DNA of 64,000 nt from Sympetrum striolatum (lineage: Eukaryota > Arthropoda > Insecta > Odonata > Libellulidae). The translations under genes were made by a program, and so were the position numbers. The notes under the pieces were generated by a model. It was not told where the DNA came from and ran no database searches. It was given only the letters and a program-made list of their open reading frames with translations. Numbering within the stretch: position 1 is the stretch's first letter; every line of letters begins with the position of its first letter. The DNA lies in contig OX388345.1 in NCBI GenBank assembly GCA_947579665.1, forward strand, positions 63,479,454 to 63,543,453, in the 5' to 3' direction. Below are positions 49,640 to 62,120 of this stretch, piece after piece.

Positions 49640-50288
49640 CAGTGGTACCTCGAGATACGAGTTTAATTCGTTCCAGAACCGAGCTCATAAGTCAATCGGC
49701 TCGTATCTCAAACGAATTTCTCCCATTTAAAATAACTGAATTCGATTTAATCCGTTCCGGGCCTATTAAAAATCCCCAAACCATTGTAAATTATGAATAA
49801 AGATATGTTTTTAAATATAAAATAAACATGTATAATTAACAAATACATAACAAAATATGAAATAAAGAAATAAAAGAGTTATTTAGCATAATAGTCTTAC
49901 TTTGGAGACAGACGAGTGCGGCTAACGAAGGTGAACGGCGAGAAGGAGGGAGGGGGAAGGGATGCAGGCACTCTTCACACGTACGTAAACGGCGCTTTCT
50001 TATAACTTAAAACTATTTTTGGTAACTTTAAAACTAAAACTACACTTTCCTTATTTCAAATTAAAGAAAACACTTACAACAATGCACTTAACTTTAAACT
50101 TAAACTAAGCTTAACATTTACGTACATTTAATTATCACTTGTTTTTGCCGTCTTGACTGCACTTGGCTTGGAAACACGGCTCGTATCTCGGATTTGGGCT
50201 CGTATCTTGAACGAAAATATGGCCCGAGCTCCGGCTCGTATCTCAAAAAACTCGTATGTTAGGCTGCTCGTATCTCGAGTTACCACTG
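49640..50288. mobile_element. pogo/Tigger-type MITE, 649 bp
   Basis: Flanked by TA on both sides (49638-49639 and 50289-50290). Termini CAGTGGTACCTCGAGATACG and CAGTGGTAACTCGAGATACG form a 22-bp inverted repeat with one mismatch; ends of the CAGTGGTACCTCG type belong to pogo/Tigger-like Tc1/mariner elements. The motif GCTCGTATCTC recurs in both ends in both orientations, giving several possible transposase-binding sites. The interior (49.75-50.15 kb) has no transposase frame, so it is non-autonomous. Confidence 0.9.
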
Positions 50289-50290
50289 TA

Positions 50291-52800
50291 TTATGTATTT
50301 TTGCTTAAAGAACAAACAGAAGCGTAGGAGTGTTAGTCCATCGTAATCGTAAACAATATTTATAATTTATCCAAACTTTGGTGAATGATACTAGCTAGTA
50401 GAATATCCAGCTAACCCAAGTTTCTTTGGATACAACTGAACTCGCCTTTGGGATTCAAGTTAATATTTTGACGTATTTTCTTCTGAGCGTTTATCGACTT
50501 CAACAAAAGTATAGAACTCCTACGTTATTCATGACAAGTTAGAGATGCAGCGTCAAGCGCACATCCCTATTGGGGTCAGTTTATTACGGCGCTATGAAGA
50601 TAAGACTAGGAAACGAAAATGAAAGTGGTTGTCTAACTTCTTCACTCTAGGTTGCGGTAATTGCTAGTGCTTGCATAAAGTGAACGGATTGTCCGTAAAA
50701 CTGTGATGTAACCGTTTGAGAACGTTTGTAGATTATCTGCTTCCAGGAAAATCAGATAAATTGATAGTTTGGCTAAAGAAACGAGAGAAATTCTTCCTGG
50801 AATTCCAAGGGAATTCCAATCGATTTGATAGGTAAAAAGCTGCGAATCTCGGAATTCATTGCGCCATCATTTTTGAGGGTATTTACTCGCGTATTTTTCA
50901 TGTTGGCGAATACTTTTTTAATCAAATAATATAATTGAATTGAAAAGCTGAATACATAACTATGTATGAATATTTTCATGTATGTTAGGCACGAAAAATA
51001 CAAATCATGGTAAATAAAAAGTAATGTATACTTTAATCGATCTGATAAACATGTATTCGAAGTCATTTGCCAAATCAAAAATCTAATCACGTTAAATCAT
51101 GCAATGTTTCTCAATACATTAGTATCTTGAACTTACAGTCTCTCAAGAAACGAGTTTTTAGCTTAGCAGCTGTTTTAGTTATTGTACAAATTTTTAAAGA
51201 ATTCTTTTCGGTTTGATGCATTATTGTGAAGAAGCAGAAGAAATTTTTACTGTTTGCTAAGGAAATCTTAAGAGTTTCTACTCTTGAAATGACTTCCATG
51301 TCCGGAATTTCAATTTTCCTGGAGTGAAGTATGACTTGCTTTATGAATATTAAGTAAAAATTTATAAATTCAAATCCCTTAAACAGAAATTTCTCGTGGT
51401 CAATTACTGAAAAGGGAAATACTTTCATAAAATTTAATATAGCTTCAATTCTAGCATAATAGCTACTAGTCGGAACATAATTAGTTGCCCATTAGGGCTT
51501 TGACCAATGATTGACTTCTTCTCGTCGTATATATTTATTTCTTAACTTCTCCTTTCTCAATTACTTTATTCCGTTCAAGGCTTTCAGTCAGCTTCTGTGC
51601 AGTTGTCACATTCAAGACCGAAATGAACTTTTATGTATGCATTTGTGCCGATGAATCACTTGAGCCAGATGACGGTCTCGCCATAAGACTTTATATCGCA
51701 TTAAAATGCGCATAATAGTTTGTTATGACTTTTCCACGCTTTTCAAGATGAGCGCCAAGTCTCCACTCCATAGGAGTAAAACTTCACTCTCTTTCGTCCG
51801 TTGAACTCTCTTAGCTTCCTCTGCCGTGGTCATTGTGTTCCATTGCCCTCTCGCATTTCATTCAGTTCTTTTGTGGCTCTTTCTCCCCATTTTACGGGCA
51901 TTTCTTACTATGGTAACGATCTTCTCTAATAATCAGGTAAGAACTTAATGAGTGGATTTTCAATTGCATGGAAATGCAACTTGATTAATATGGCAACATA
52001 TTAGATTCATTTATCGATATACAGTTTTGGTGTTCTTGATATGACACCGAATTATTCATAATTTATGATATAATTAGATGGCTACGAAGAATCAATCGGG
52101 TAAAAATGGTTGTATTACTAACCGAAACCGGTCCTTTCATTGAAAATATTAATTATAAAGTATTTAAAAATTAATTTGTGCTGTTTCACAGCCATGTTAT
52201 GTTCACTCTTTAGCAAAAATGGATGGATATTCTGAATTACATGCCATAAGATGGCATTGGAATAAAGGAAACATTAATTTTATTTTAAGTTTTAATGTTT
52301 ATAATCAAAACAATTCGTTTTGTATGGTCTTAAACTATTCAATCGTTATTTAATATTGTTTTGATTTTGTTGTTCCTTTTCCGAAGAATTTAAATTATAA
52401 GATGATTTTTTTATATTCATTCGGTGAATTGGGAGTATAGATGTGTTTCATGAATACCAGTGAAATTATTTTATAATACAATACAATAAAAACTTCTCTA
52501 TTGGACGAAATTTAAAGTAGGAAGTCTCATCTTCCATTTAACCCTTGTCTTATACACATAAAAAAACACAACAAAAATGTATATAAATATACATCATTGT
52601 ATATTTTACATTATATTATACATTTTATACTAAAGAATTGAATCTTACTAGGCGACAAATCATTCCACAAAATATTTTTCAATATTTTATTTATTATTCG
52701 TGTTATTTTAGCTCTGATTTACACTTATCATACTGCGTAAAAGCTCTAAAAATATTCCTCCGGACAATAAGTCTTACTACGCAAAATTCTCGAATATTCT
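50291..52800. other. A+T-rich stretch, nothing named
   Basis: No supported gene. Minus-strand frames of 105 codons at 50773-51090 and 51111-51428 are A+T-rich and without recognisable domains. Confidence 0.3.
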
Positions 52801-53350
52801 CTCACATTCGTTTCGAAGTCACGGCTACCTCCGTTTACCCCCCAACACGGCGGGGACTCCGTAAAAGTGAAAAGAACTCAGTTCCATACCCACTCTCCGA
52901 AGCAAAAAACCGCCATCCAATCCGGGGAAGGAAAAATGTGCCCGCGACGGTCTCACTTCCATCCCCGCCTACTTTTCCATATCGTTCCCCGCAGCCCATA
53001 GCGCAAGGGATAACTGCGTGTACGAATGGTACAGCGCCGGTTTCCCCTTCCGCGTCTCGACGCCCTCGCGTCTGATGCACTCGAACGGCGTATTGTGACG
53101 ACCGTCGGTAAATGCACCGTACGCCGCGAAACGGGTCATTGAGCTAACTGACATAACTCAGAACAGGTTTCCTGTTTAAACTTGGCGTAACCGCGTACGG
53201 GGAAGGTTGCAGCCAAGAGCTAAGGGGGATGATTTTTCCCCGGGAATGAGAGGCTCGCAAATCCTGCGCACCTTTCAGATTGGTGAAAGGAGGAATTTCC
53301 TCGCGCGCGGGCATCGTTGCACTTTTTCCGCTAGGGTTTGATTATCTCGC
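52801..53350. other. CpG-richer island inside A+T-rich DNA
   Basis: GC content and CpG density rise sharply, especially 52.97-53.20 kb. Long frames on both strands here (up to 145 codons at 52638-53075) reflect scarce stop codons and show no domain. A regulatory island or alternative promoter is possible. Confidence 0.35.
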
Positions 53351-56300
53351 GTTATAATGCTTGTTCCATTTAAGGATGTCAACTACAGTGAGGAATGTAT
53401 CGGTGGCTAATGAGGTGCTTTTTATCGCGGAAGGGGAAGTGCACCTGAATGAGTTTTGTATGGGGCTTTATCGTCGAACTCATTCAGGGGTTTTTCTCTC
53501 CCATTGAATGGTTGGATAGCCCTTAGGGGGAAGCATTTTAATACTTTAATCCTCAATAAGTTTCTGTTGGTTCGTTTCTAGATATGACAGGTGAGAGGTT
53601 TATGCCAATTTTTAATTCTGTAACGCGGGGAACTTAATTTTGAACATTCAGATATGATGTTTCCGGATTTAGATAAATTTCCGTTAGGAAAAAATCTTAA
53701 TTATCGTAAGATTTGTAGAAAACTTTGCATGAGACATAATGACATATCGCATATAGGTAAGTTCCGTCATGCATTTCACTTATTTAACTTACATTATTGC
53801 ATAATACGATTCTCTTTGCTGAAGATTATTCAGTTATTTTTAGGCAGTTGTGTCAATTCATTAATATCCATACAGAAAATTTTTTAGCTAAATTATATTT
53901 ATATTATATGTTGAGTTTTTGATTGCTTAGCTTAATTACTTTCCCTTTCTTCATAGTAGTTAAACAGTAATTAGAGTACCATTTATACTCGCGTATTATA
54001 ACATACATTTTTGGTAAAGTTATGTAGTAGAAAAACCCCTTTCAGGTCTCACTGTGAGATACTTCATTATTATACATATTTTAATGTCTTTCCTTAACTG
54101 AGGAATTAAGAAATCTCAAAAATTAATTTATTGACACCTCGTCCAGATCATGCAGGAAAATTAATAGTTAAATCTAAATGAATTCGGTTTAGTTAAATTG
54201 AAATGAATTCGGTTTATGTAAATATTTATAAGAACCTAATCTTCCTTTTTTATTTTAAGCATGAGGTTTTAATGAAAATGCTATACCTCAAATGTTTTTC
54301 CTGTTAATTTAAGGGAACATAACATCAATTATAACCTTTACTATCTATGGAAAATTGTTAAGAAATAAAAAATACGAAAACGAAAAAAGAATAAAATCAC
54401 CACTAAAAATATGATATTTGGAGCCGAAAAAACAATCCAGCAAAAGAAAAGTATTTCCATGTATCTTTAAATTGATGCCTGAACGAAATCGGAATCATAA
54501 TTATTATCCATCCGACTTCTTTTTTTATGTTTCGCGAAAGTAGGCTGACCGGGGAATGCAGTTGCTCAATCGGAGATAGAAAAAAATAGGCTCAAAACAT
54601 TCGGTCCATGTGATATTTCCGTTTTTCAATTTAGGCAAAGGAGATATAAAAGCGGTCAGAAATTCAAATTAGCGGAGCCCAGCTTGGACGTAAAAGTTGC
54701 ATGATTTAATTGCGTGAAGCCCGCCCTATGGAAAAGTCAATCTTGCTCATTTGCACTGTTAGAGGAAACTTTAGCGCCAATTGATTAGAGGTCATTTTCC
54801 CGCAATGTATGCCAGCGACCCCCTGCAGCAAGTTACGCCCGTGGGCCATTCGGTCACCTCATTACTGTTCTTGTGTCGTAATGCCTTCTGAAAGTGCAGT
54901 AACAATTACTTAATAGCACTAGCAATACCCTCGCCTTTCTCTCCAGCCTCCAAGTTAGTATCTCCGCTTAGTGATGGAGACTTATTACGGTCGAGAAGTA
55001 CATACAGTTGAGAGTATATGATTGAAGAGCCGAGCTAATGAGATGCTGTCTGGGAAACTGTACGAAGAGCGGGCCTTGTTAGGAAAACTGGAATTCTCCA
55101 AACGCCATAGACAGTAAGGAGATCATGATTTCATTTGGTTTTTGCCAAAGATGTGAATTCAGGAAGTTTTCGATCGCTACCGCCACTATATCTTGCTGCG
55201 AGGGAATTGGCAGCATCGCAAGGGTTATTCTGTTGGCGTTGCGTTATTTCATTTAAACGGCGTCTTCCTATCGTAGAGAAAGCGTAGGCCTTTCACTGAA
55301 TAGTGCAAATGATTCAGAGCATGTTTTTCTATACTTGTGGGCGTCACTCTTGGTTAACGCTTAGATATTTCAAATTCTAATCCTCCGATAAGTCTGTTTG
55401 TAATGTGTTTTGGTTGCTTGTAAATCTGCTTTACTAGCTACGAAAAGCCGTGAAGAGAGAATGCGGCTTATCAAGCAGGATGAAACGAAAGGTAGTTTGG
55501 CTTTGCTTCCGTCAAGAGCAAGGATGCTGTCAGAGGAAAACTTCCTCGTGAGCAAAGCCCAACGACCGTATCACAGTGACACTTTTCATGGCAGTCAGTT
55601 TCAGACGCAGTACAGTTTCTATTAGGAGTGATCAAAATGAATCCCACTAATATATTTCGATAGCTTTCCTCTTATAACAGCCTTGAGCTTTTCATTTATC
55701 CTGAACCAAAAGATACAAGAAAAATATTCTGCTCACTATTCAAAAATAGGTTGGTATATTGGAAAAAATCAGTAAAGATTGAAACCTTTTGGCACGACAT
55801 CACACAAAAATCTTGAGTACACGCTTGAAAAAATACTTCATTGGCAGCTTTCATATATGAGTTTTTAATGAAAATTGCATCTTTATATACCTTAAAATTC
55901 AAATATTTCTTGAAATTTTGTATTTGAACTCCGTGATTTCACGTCCTCTGACTCAGTGAAAAGATGAAAGAGTTTAAGCCAAAATTTGTGAAGAAAGATT
56001 ATCTTATCTTCAAGTAATCCGTATTATTTTGCTTATACTTCCTCTTCTAACGAATATCGTCTCACATAATTTCATTAAACTTAACAGGAGGTTTTCAATA
56101 TAAGAAATGATATTTGGTTAGCGGTCATAAGGCCAATAATATAAATTTCCTTTTTTAGTTTTTGTTGGTTCATTGGTTAATATATCATAAAACTGAGCAA
56201 GTTGAGACTTCACTCACTTCACTGATGAAATTCCATTTCAAAGGCAATTCATTTTTTATTTTTCCGCCGATATAAAACGATTAAAACTAATACCGTTCCA

Positions 56301-57794
56301 CAGAAATTATGATTTCCGAACTCGCCGAACCCGGTCGTGTGTTTTGTATGCTTGCACACGAGTATTAAGCTTTCGTTGTTTTTATTTTTTTTTGGGAGAA
56401 AATAAAAATCAATTGCCATCTAATTAAACCTCTTCAGCGTCGAAGACTTACATACGCGTGCCGAGGAATGCGTAACGATGAATGCCTAACGAGACAAATA
56501 TGGATTTAAATAATAGAGATCATTCTCTGAAGGGCGTAGATATTTAAGCCAAGGTTCGCTAAAAGCGAAGTTTTCATTCGAACACCCTTCACTAGAGAGA
56601 AACAAGTGCTACTCGAGATGCTTCGAAATGGGGTTGAATGTGAACCTTTCGATGAAAAGCAAACTGGAATGAAGAGAGCACGCATGAGTAGCACCTTCAA
56701 GTTCCTTTGCACTGACAACACTCGTCTGTCTCTATATCGTAAGAAGCTGTTGACATCGATTCAACTGCTTCTCTTGTCCGCACACCTTTCAGCCTCTTCA
56801 TTCTCGTTCGTCTTTTTGCAATGTTGTTCCCTGCGGCCACTCCCTCTCTATTTGCTGAACCTGGTCGTTCCCAAGGACAATTTTTGCAAGAAACTGTTTT
56901 TCAGGCGATATTTCAGTTTAAAAAACTGCTGCAATAAAACGGTTACTTCAACTTAAGTATTATCTATTGGGATTCCTTGGAATTCGGGTTTGAAGATGGT
57001 TTGAGTTCATCTACTAAATGTTGTAAAACTAAGTTCATTAAAGACATAACAAATATTATATGACTTCACCACATCTTCGACTGATCCGATGGTGAAGATG
57101 AATTGAGACAGTCGCGCAACAAAACTGCTCTGAAACCTATTCCAATGGTCTGCAGTTGTTATGAGCATAATGTAATGCTTATTGGTCTCCGTTTTGAAAT
57201 CCCCTTATTGAAATCCGCTATCACAAGCTAATAGGTGACATGAAGAGTAAATTAAGAGTCATTAAATTAGAAGATATATCCAATTTTATAAATGAAAACT
57301 TTTCTACTTTCCCGAGTCCGTGGTTATTCAAATAAAAGTCTTTGGTACAGTCAGTTCCTCATAAAATTCTTATCGTTATACCCTTGGCCTTTGATCACGC
57401 TTTCTTTTGAGGAGGTAATTTTCTTGTTTATTTGTCCTGAAAAAAAAAAACGGAAGAGATGAAATCCATCCCACCTCAGTAATAATCGCAAATATAACTC
57501 ACCGAAAATAGATTATTAGAATAATTTGTGTAAATCTTAAAGCTAACTTCACTTCTGCGTGAGAGGACTTATTTATTTTTATTCTGCTGTCCTTCATTCC
57601 TCGTTACTGTCAAACCTTCAAAATAAATTATCTATAACTTTTAGGATATAAGTTATAAATTAATACAACTGAAACCCTATTACACAAAAATTTGGAAATT
57701 TTCGATTAAGAGGCTTGTTTTGATATAACAGCCTCCGGACAGCTAGAACTCCGTGCTGGAAATCAAGCATTTGGTTGTGACAGCAATTTTTACT
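53351..57794. other. Non-coding stretch with possible conserved regulatory block
   Basis: 54.52-54.95 kb has a mixed composition with GCCAATTGATTAGAGGTCA, ATGATTTAATTGCGTG and similar homeodomain-like clusters, the look of a conserved non-coding element. At 55436-55489 a 54-bp segment lies between a CTTTACTAG acceptor-like and an AAAG|GTAGTT donor-like site but does not read convincingly from the phase-0 donor at 24186. Nothing is certain. Confidence 0.25.
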
Positions 57795-57854
57795 TGATAT
57801 GCCTTACATACTCTTTACATGATATGCCTTACATACTATTTACATGATATGCCT
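57795..57854 (+). repeat. 25-bp tandem minisatellite, 2.4 units
   Basis: TGATATGCCTTACATACTCT followed by TTACA repeats at 57795, 57820 and 57845 (partial), with one substitution in the second unit. Confidence 0.9.
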
Positions 57855-59290
57855 AACTTTATACCCAATTGTATGTCGTAAGTAATTTACAGGCTACGTA
57901 GTAAAGGTCTATAAACCATTTTAAATTTCTAAATAGAATTTTCTTAGGATGGAAGAGGGGTTCTAAAATGTTGTAAACTGAATTTCAAAATCACGCGAAT
58001 CTCCTTCTGCTTCAAGCGACATTATTTCTGCCCTTAAGAGAGGAAGTGACATAACTTGGTTATGCTGTACTTTCAACCGTTTATTTCTCGTAATAGTGTC
58101 TAAAGCGGACGTGCGGACTTCTTTAAGTACGTTTATCTCCTTTGTCACGGAAAGTGATTTTAAGTCGTTTGAAGGAGCAAATAAAATGCGTCCTCTAGAA
58201 GAAATGCGTGTCAAGGCTAGTTTAAAAAGCTCCCATCCGGTAGAGATAATATTGGTATTGTCTTAACCTTATGACTGAAGGAGTAGCAGGTACTAAGAGA
58301 TGCAGGTGGCGTCTGAAGTGAAAACAGATTTCATTTGCAAAGAAGGAAGTGAGTCGTTGAAAAGAGTTAAGTAATATTATCAGCAGTGTACAGAGATGCA
58401 ATAATGGTAGATGGAGCTGTATTGCATTTCTTATCGGAGTACGCAAACAATATTTTCTGATTGATCGTGGATCGAACACCTCACGTGCGATTAATATTCT
58501 CCATGGAAATGGATAAACGCATCCATTTGACCTTCATTTCCTCTTCTGTGGCTGTGAATAAAAGCTCGATACACTTCCTCCTATAAATCATGATAAAGAT
58601 TTTATCTCAGGAATATCGAATACTACAATAAATAAATTAATTCCGAAGCAAATATAGATAATGGAATCCACCATATAACTTTGAATTTCCACAAAAGAGA
58701 TTTCAGTGAAAATTACTGGTTTGATTTTATATTTTTTCTAAGTAATTTTAGGCGAAAAACTTCTTAATTTTAATATCAGTTTTTTCTATTTCAAACAATC
58801 CCATTTGAAGTATATTTCCGAAGAAGAGCTGTTTATTTCGTTCGATATGCTTACTTAAGAATATTTGCGCTCAATACGATTAGTTTGTTTATTTTTTCAT
58901 GCAATAACTTAATAAATATTTAATGATGTCTGGGGAAACGGTTCCTTTTCGTGAGCTCTTACCGTAGCTGTATCACGCTTTCCTGATTGCTTTTCCGCGA
59001 GTTATACGCACAGTGAACTATTTCTCTCTTAATCACTGCATATTTAAATAATTTTTATTCCAAAACTTTTGGCTCCGAAAAGGGAAAATCCTGTTTCCTA
59101 TCGACGTTCAAATCGATTATTTTTTAATCCAACGTCATATGGACTATCCGAATACTTTAATCTCCTGCTATCATGTCTTGACGTGGTTTGCTATTTAATA
59201 AATTTCTTCCTTTTTCTTCCATTCCGAATAGATGAGTAAAATCTATGCGTATTATAACTAGAAATGGTTATTTCGAAACATATTCCCATA
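57855..59290. other. A+T-rich stretch, nothing named
   Basis: Minus-strand frames at 57963-58214 and 58222-58479 have no recognised domain. No repeat or RNA feature that I can support. Confidence 0.3.
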
Positions 59291-59304
59291 CCCTAATAAT
59301 TCCA

Positions 59305-59586
59305 GGCGGATATGGGAAACATATTCCCATATCCTAATATCTTGGTGACCGCTATCGCTCCAACCCCAAGGCCCCGGGATCGAATCCCGGCTGATCGGGA
59401 TTTTTCTGATCAGGAAATGGTAGTGTGTTTGTCCGACCTTTCCCGTTCAGGGTTGGCGGCAGGAAGGGCATCCGGCCATAAGAGTCATATCATCGCCAAA
59501 ACCAATCTCATCCTCATCATTACCCAAAAACCATCAGTCATCAGCCGACCCCATCAGAATATAGGAATAAGGCTCTCGTGAAAAAA
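59305..59586 (+). mobile_element. SINE-like retroposon, 282 bp, 14-bp TSD
   Basis: A perfect 14-bp direct repeat CCCTAATAATTCCA flanks the element (59291-59304 and 59587-59600), and it ends in a six-A tail just before the right copy, the signature of target-primed retroposition. It carries a consensus B box GGATCGAATCC at 59377-59387 within CCCCGGGATCGAATCCCGG and a body with GGCAGGAAGGGCATCCGGCC, a phrase I recall from many invertebrate LINE/SINE 3' regions. The 5' end is odd: no clear A box, and AACATATTCCCATA followed by CCTAATA, matching the left flank, occurs inside the element (59319 on). An open frame at 59312-59581 is incidental. Confidence 0.8.
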
Positions 59587-59600
59587 CCCTAATAATTCCA

Positions 59601-61485
59601 ATTAAGTAGATAGATCCCATGCTTTCCGATGCACAGATGAGAAGGAGCAATCTCGGAATGACAATCGAGTCAATTAAAAGTGATGCTCAACGTTGCAGTC
59701 CCTTTATGGCCGTCATCAAGACAATTAGGGCGAAAGCCAAAAGCCACTTTTCTCCTCTGCTCTTCATTGTATTGAAATGAAGTCAATTATAATTAGTCAG
59801 CCGTCGTCCCTTTTTAAAGTAGAAGTGATCGGCGTTAAAGCTTCGTTAGTGGCTAAGAACATGTAACTATATCACTCTCTGTAATTATTTCCTCTAATTG
59901 AAGATTCCTCGCTATTATTGACAGTTTGTACTCTCCCATCCTTCCATGGAGTTGAAATAATAGCAATGTTATATTTTGCCTATGAATCAAAATTTGAAGC
60001 ATATGTGATATATTAAAACACAACACAGAGTCTTTTATTATAAAGAGAGGTTTTTGAATCTCTATCGTCAATTAGTGAAGGAATATTCCGTGGCCTTCGA
60101 ATAGAAAATTTTTCTTAAGAGACTTTGGGTATCATTAATCCAATTGAAATTTCTTTAATGTATATTCAGTGAATTAGATATTAACTACTGCTTCCTTATT
60201 TTTTTCTTTATAATGACTACCACTTGGCCCGATGCCTATTTGTTGTCCTTAGGAATAAATAAATAAATACGTAGTGGAAAACATTGAATACGATTTTCTA
60301 ACATTAACTATTTTCATTGTTTTATCGCATTCCAGTCTTCCCTAACGATTCTTAGTAGTCATTGGAAAACAGTTTCAATTGTTTCCGTTACCCATAAATC
60401 GTTTTTTTATCATAGTGAGGTTGTACGTACTGTTTTACCCGAAGACAAAGTAAAAGCAAGGTTCTGCTTACTAGCAGGAATTTTTCTTCGTAAGACTTCT
60501 CTCGAAACATTCATTTACTATTTTCGATTTTTAAAATTGCGCTACTATCGTATCGTAGAGTACTATCGTACTCTTATCCATTATTCCTAACCTTCATTGT
60601 TCATCTCTAAGGCACATCTCAGCCTTTTTTGAATGAATATAGTTCATAGTTTTGAAGTACATATATAGTTCAAAATACTAATTCTTATGGTGTATTTTGA
60701 GTTACTGTTACGAATGTTTCTTCATTGAATTACTTGTGCCGTTTCTTATCACCCCTGAAATAAATATAGGATTTATTCATCAAAGAAAGTATAGCCATCA
60801 TATAACATCAATTTAGAAAAGACTTGCTTTTTCAACAGTCTCAGGCGACGTCTTGTGGAAATACGTCATGATGAAAATAACAAAATTTGTATTTTTGCAC
60901 TTGCTTTTTCGCTTATTTTTGAGATCGTCACTGTAAAGGAATGTCTCATCAGACAATTTGGTATACACATTAAGATCATCAACAAGTAAATGGTTACGAG
61001 CGTTCGCTTTTGATATCAAATGCTTTAGAGATTAGTAATTTCTTTTCCTCTCCAACTTAATAACCTAACCTGAAAATCTATAATATTTAATTTAATACCC
61101 TGATACGGCCCCGAATATAATAATATTCAGGGCTATAGAATATAATAATACCCTGAATATAGTATAATGCTCGGATTTCTATCGTTTTTTGGTTTCGATG
61201 TTTTACTTCATTATGAGTCATATTTTAGGAAATGATTTTGTGATTTTCATTACCAAAATTGATTCTCTGATTGGTTAAAATTAAATTAAACGCCATTAAC
61301 TAAACTGATTTCCTAATTGAATTTTCATTAATTTAATTATCGAAATCCGGAATCTTTGAATGATCTCCATGCATTCTACCATTAATTTTCGATTTTTGCT
61401 TGCATTTAATATACATTCTGATTTTAATAGTTTCAATAACGCAGCAATTATAGTTTGAATTTAATTTTGATGTTTTTTGTTCCAG
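59601..61485. other. A+T-rich stretch; possible regulatory block at 59.65-59.85 kb
   Basis: 59.65-59.85 kb contains CCTTTATGGCCG, GTCAATTATAATTAG and AGTCAATTAAAAG in a less A+T-rich setting, as in conserved enhancers. The remainder holds nothing I can name apart from small CCCTGAATATA repeats near 61.1 kb. Confidence 0.25.
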
Positions 61486-61548
61486 GTGAGTGTCTCCTGC
61501 TTCCATCCTCCTATCATGATTCATCAACTCTCTCACAGCAGACCATAA
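61486..61548 (+). other. Candidate internal exon, 63 nt
   Basis: A strong acceptor (TTTTTTGTTCCAG, ending 61485) and a consensus donor (GTAAGT at 61549) lie 63 nt apart. Only one of three phases is open and reads ECLLLPSSYHDSSTLSQQTI. It lies on the same strand as the first exon at 24132 but needs a phase that the donor at 24186 does not supply directly, so at least one other exon would have to come between. Chance pairs of good splice sites occur in 40 kb of DNA, so this is only a candidate. Confidence 0.25.
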
Positions 61549-62067
61549 GTAAGTTCCTTTTAGAACATCTTATTAGCAGTTGTAATATGGGATATCTTGA
61601 TGCCGTTGAAGTGATGCCTCCTTCCAAAAAAAAAACACTTAATAGCGTCGCTAATTGTAGCCTCCCGAAAGGTATTTCCATTTTTAGTTTTCATTGCTTT
61701 TATTTCGTCATAATTTTGTGTCATGACTAATTGCAGACTGTCGATTGGATCTCACCTTTTTAAAGAGATTATTTCGTATGAAAGACGGACGTTGAGACCA
61801 AAATTAATTTCCTGTGGAAGCTTATGCTAATTGTGAATGACAGGAATGCTAGTAGGAATATCTCACTTATTTTAAGAGTAAGCGGCTTGGGTTTGGGTTT
61901 CTTTAACAGCAGCACAGCACTTTAAAAGCATATTTAAACAGTATATCCAATCTTACACATATGCACGTATATGATAATTAAAGTGAAATGTGTTGCGGAT
62001 GTAAACACAAGGGTAGCGCAACCATGCATTTACTAACTTTAAATAGAATATATATACTCGTATTTAT

Positions 62068-62120
62068 AGCCCAGTAGTCGAATTCTATAATAGGTATATA
62101 TAGAATTCGACTCCTGGGCT
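62068..62120. repeat. Strong hairpin, 22-bp arms and 9-nt loop
   Basis: AGCCCAGTAGTCGAATTCTA and the next two bases (62068-62089) are the reverse complement of 62099-62120 with a single mismatch. The arms are not simple A+T sequence and include GAATTCGACT and CTGGGCT. It could be a minimal MITE, a hairpin of a small RNA gene, or a recent palindromic insertion; no target duplication is evident. Confidence 0.75.

Noticed and set aside
52638..53075. Longest open frame of the window, 145 codons, plus strand
   Set aside because: Its second half lies in a CpG-rich island where stop codons are rare, antisense frames are equally open, and no domain, signal or splice structure is visible.
55436..55489. 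54-nt segment between acceptor-like and donor-like sites
   Set aside because: The donor is only moderate. The phase-0 reading needed by the exon at 24132 is not protein-like, while the more protein-like frame has the wrong phase.
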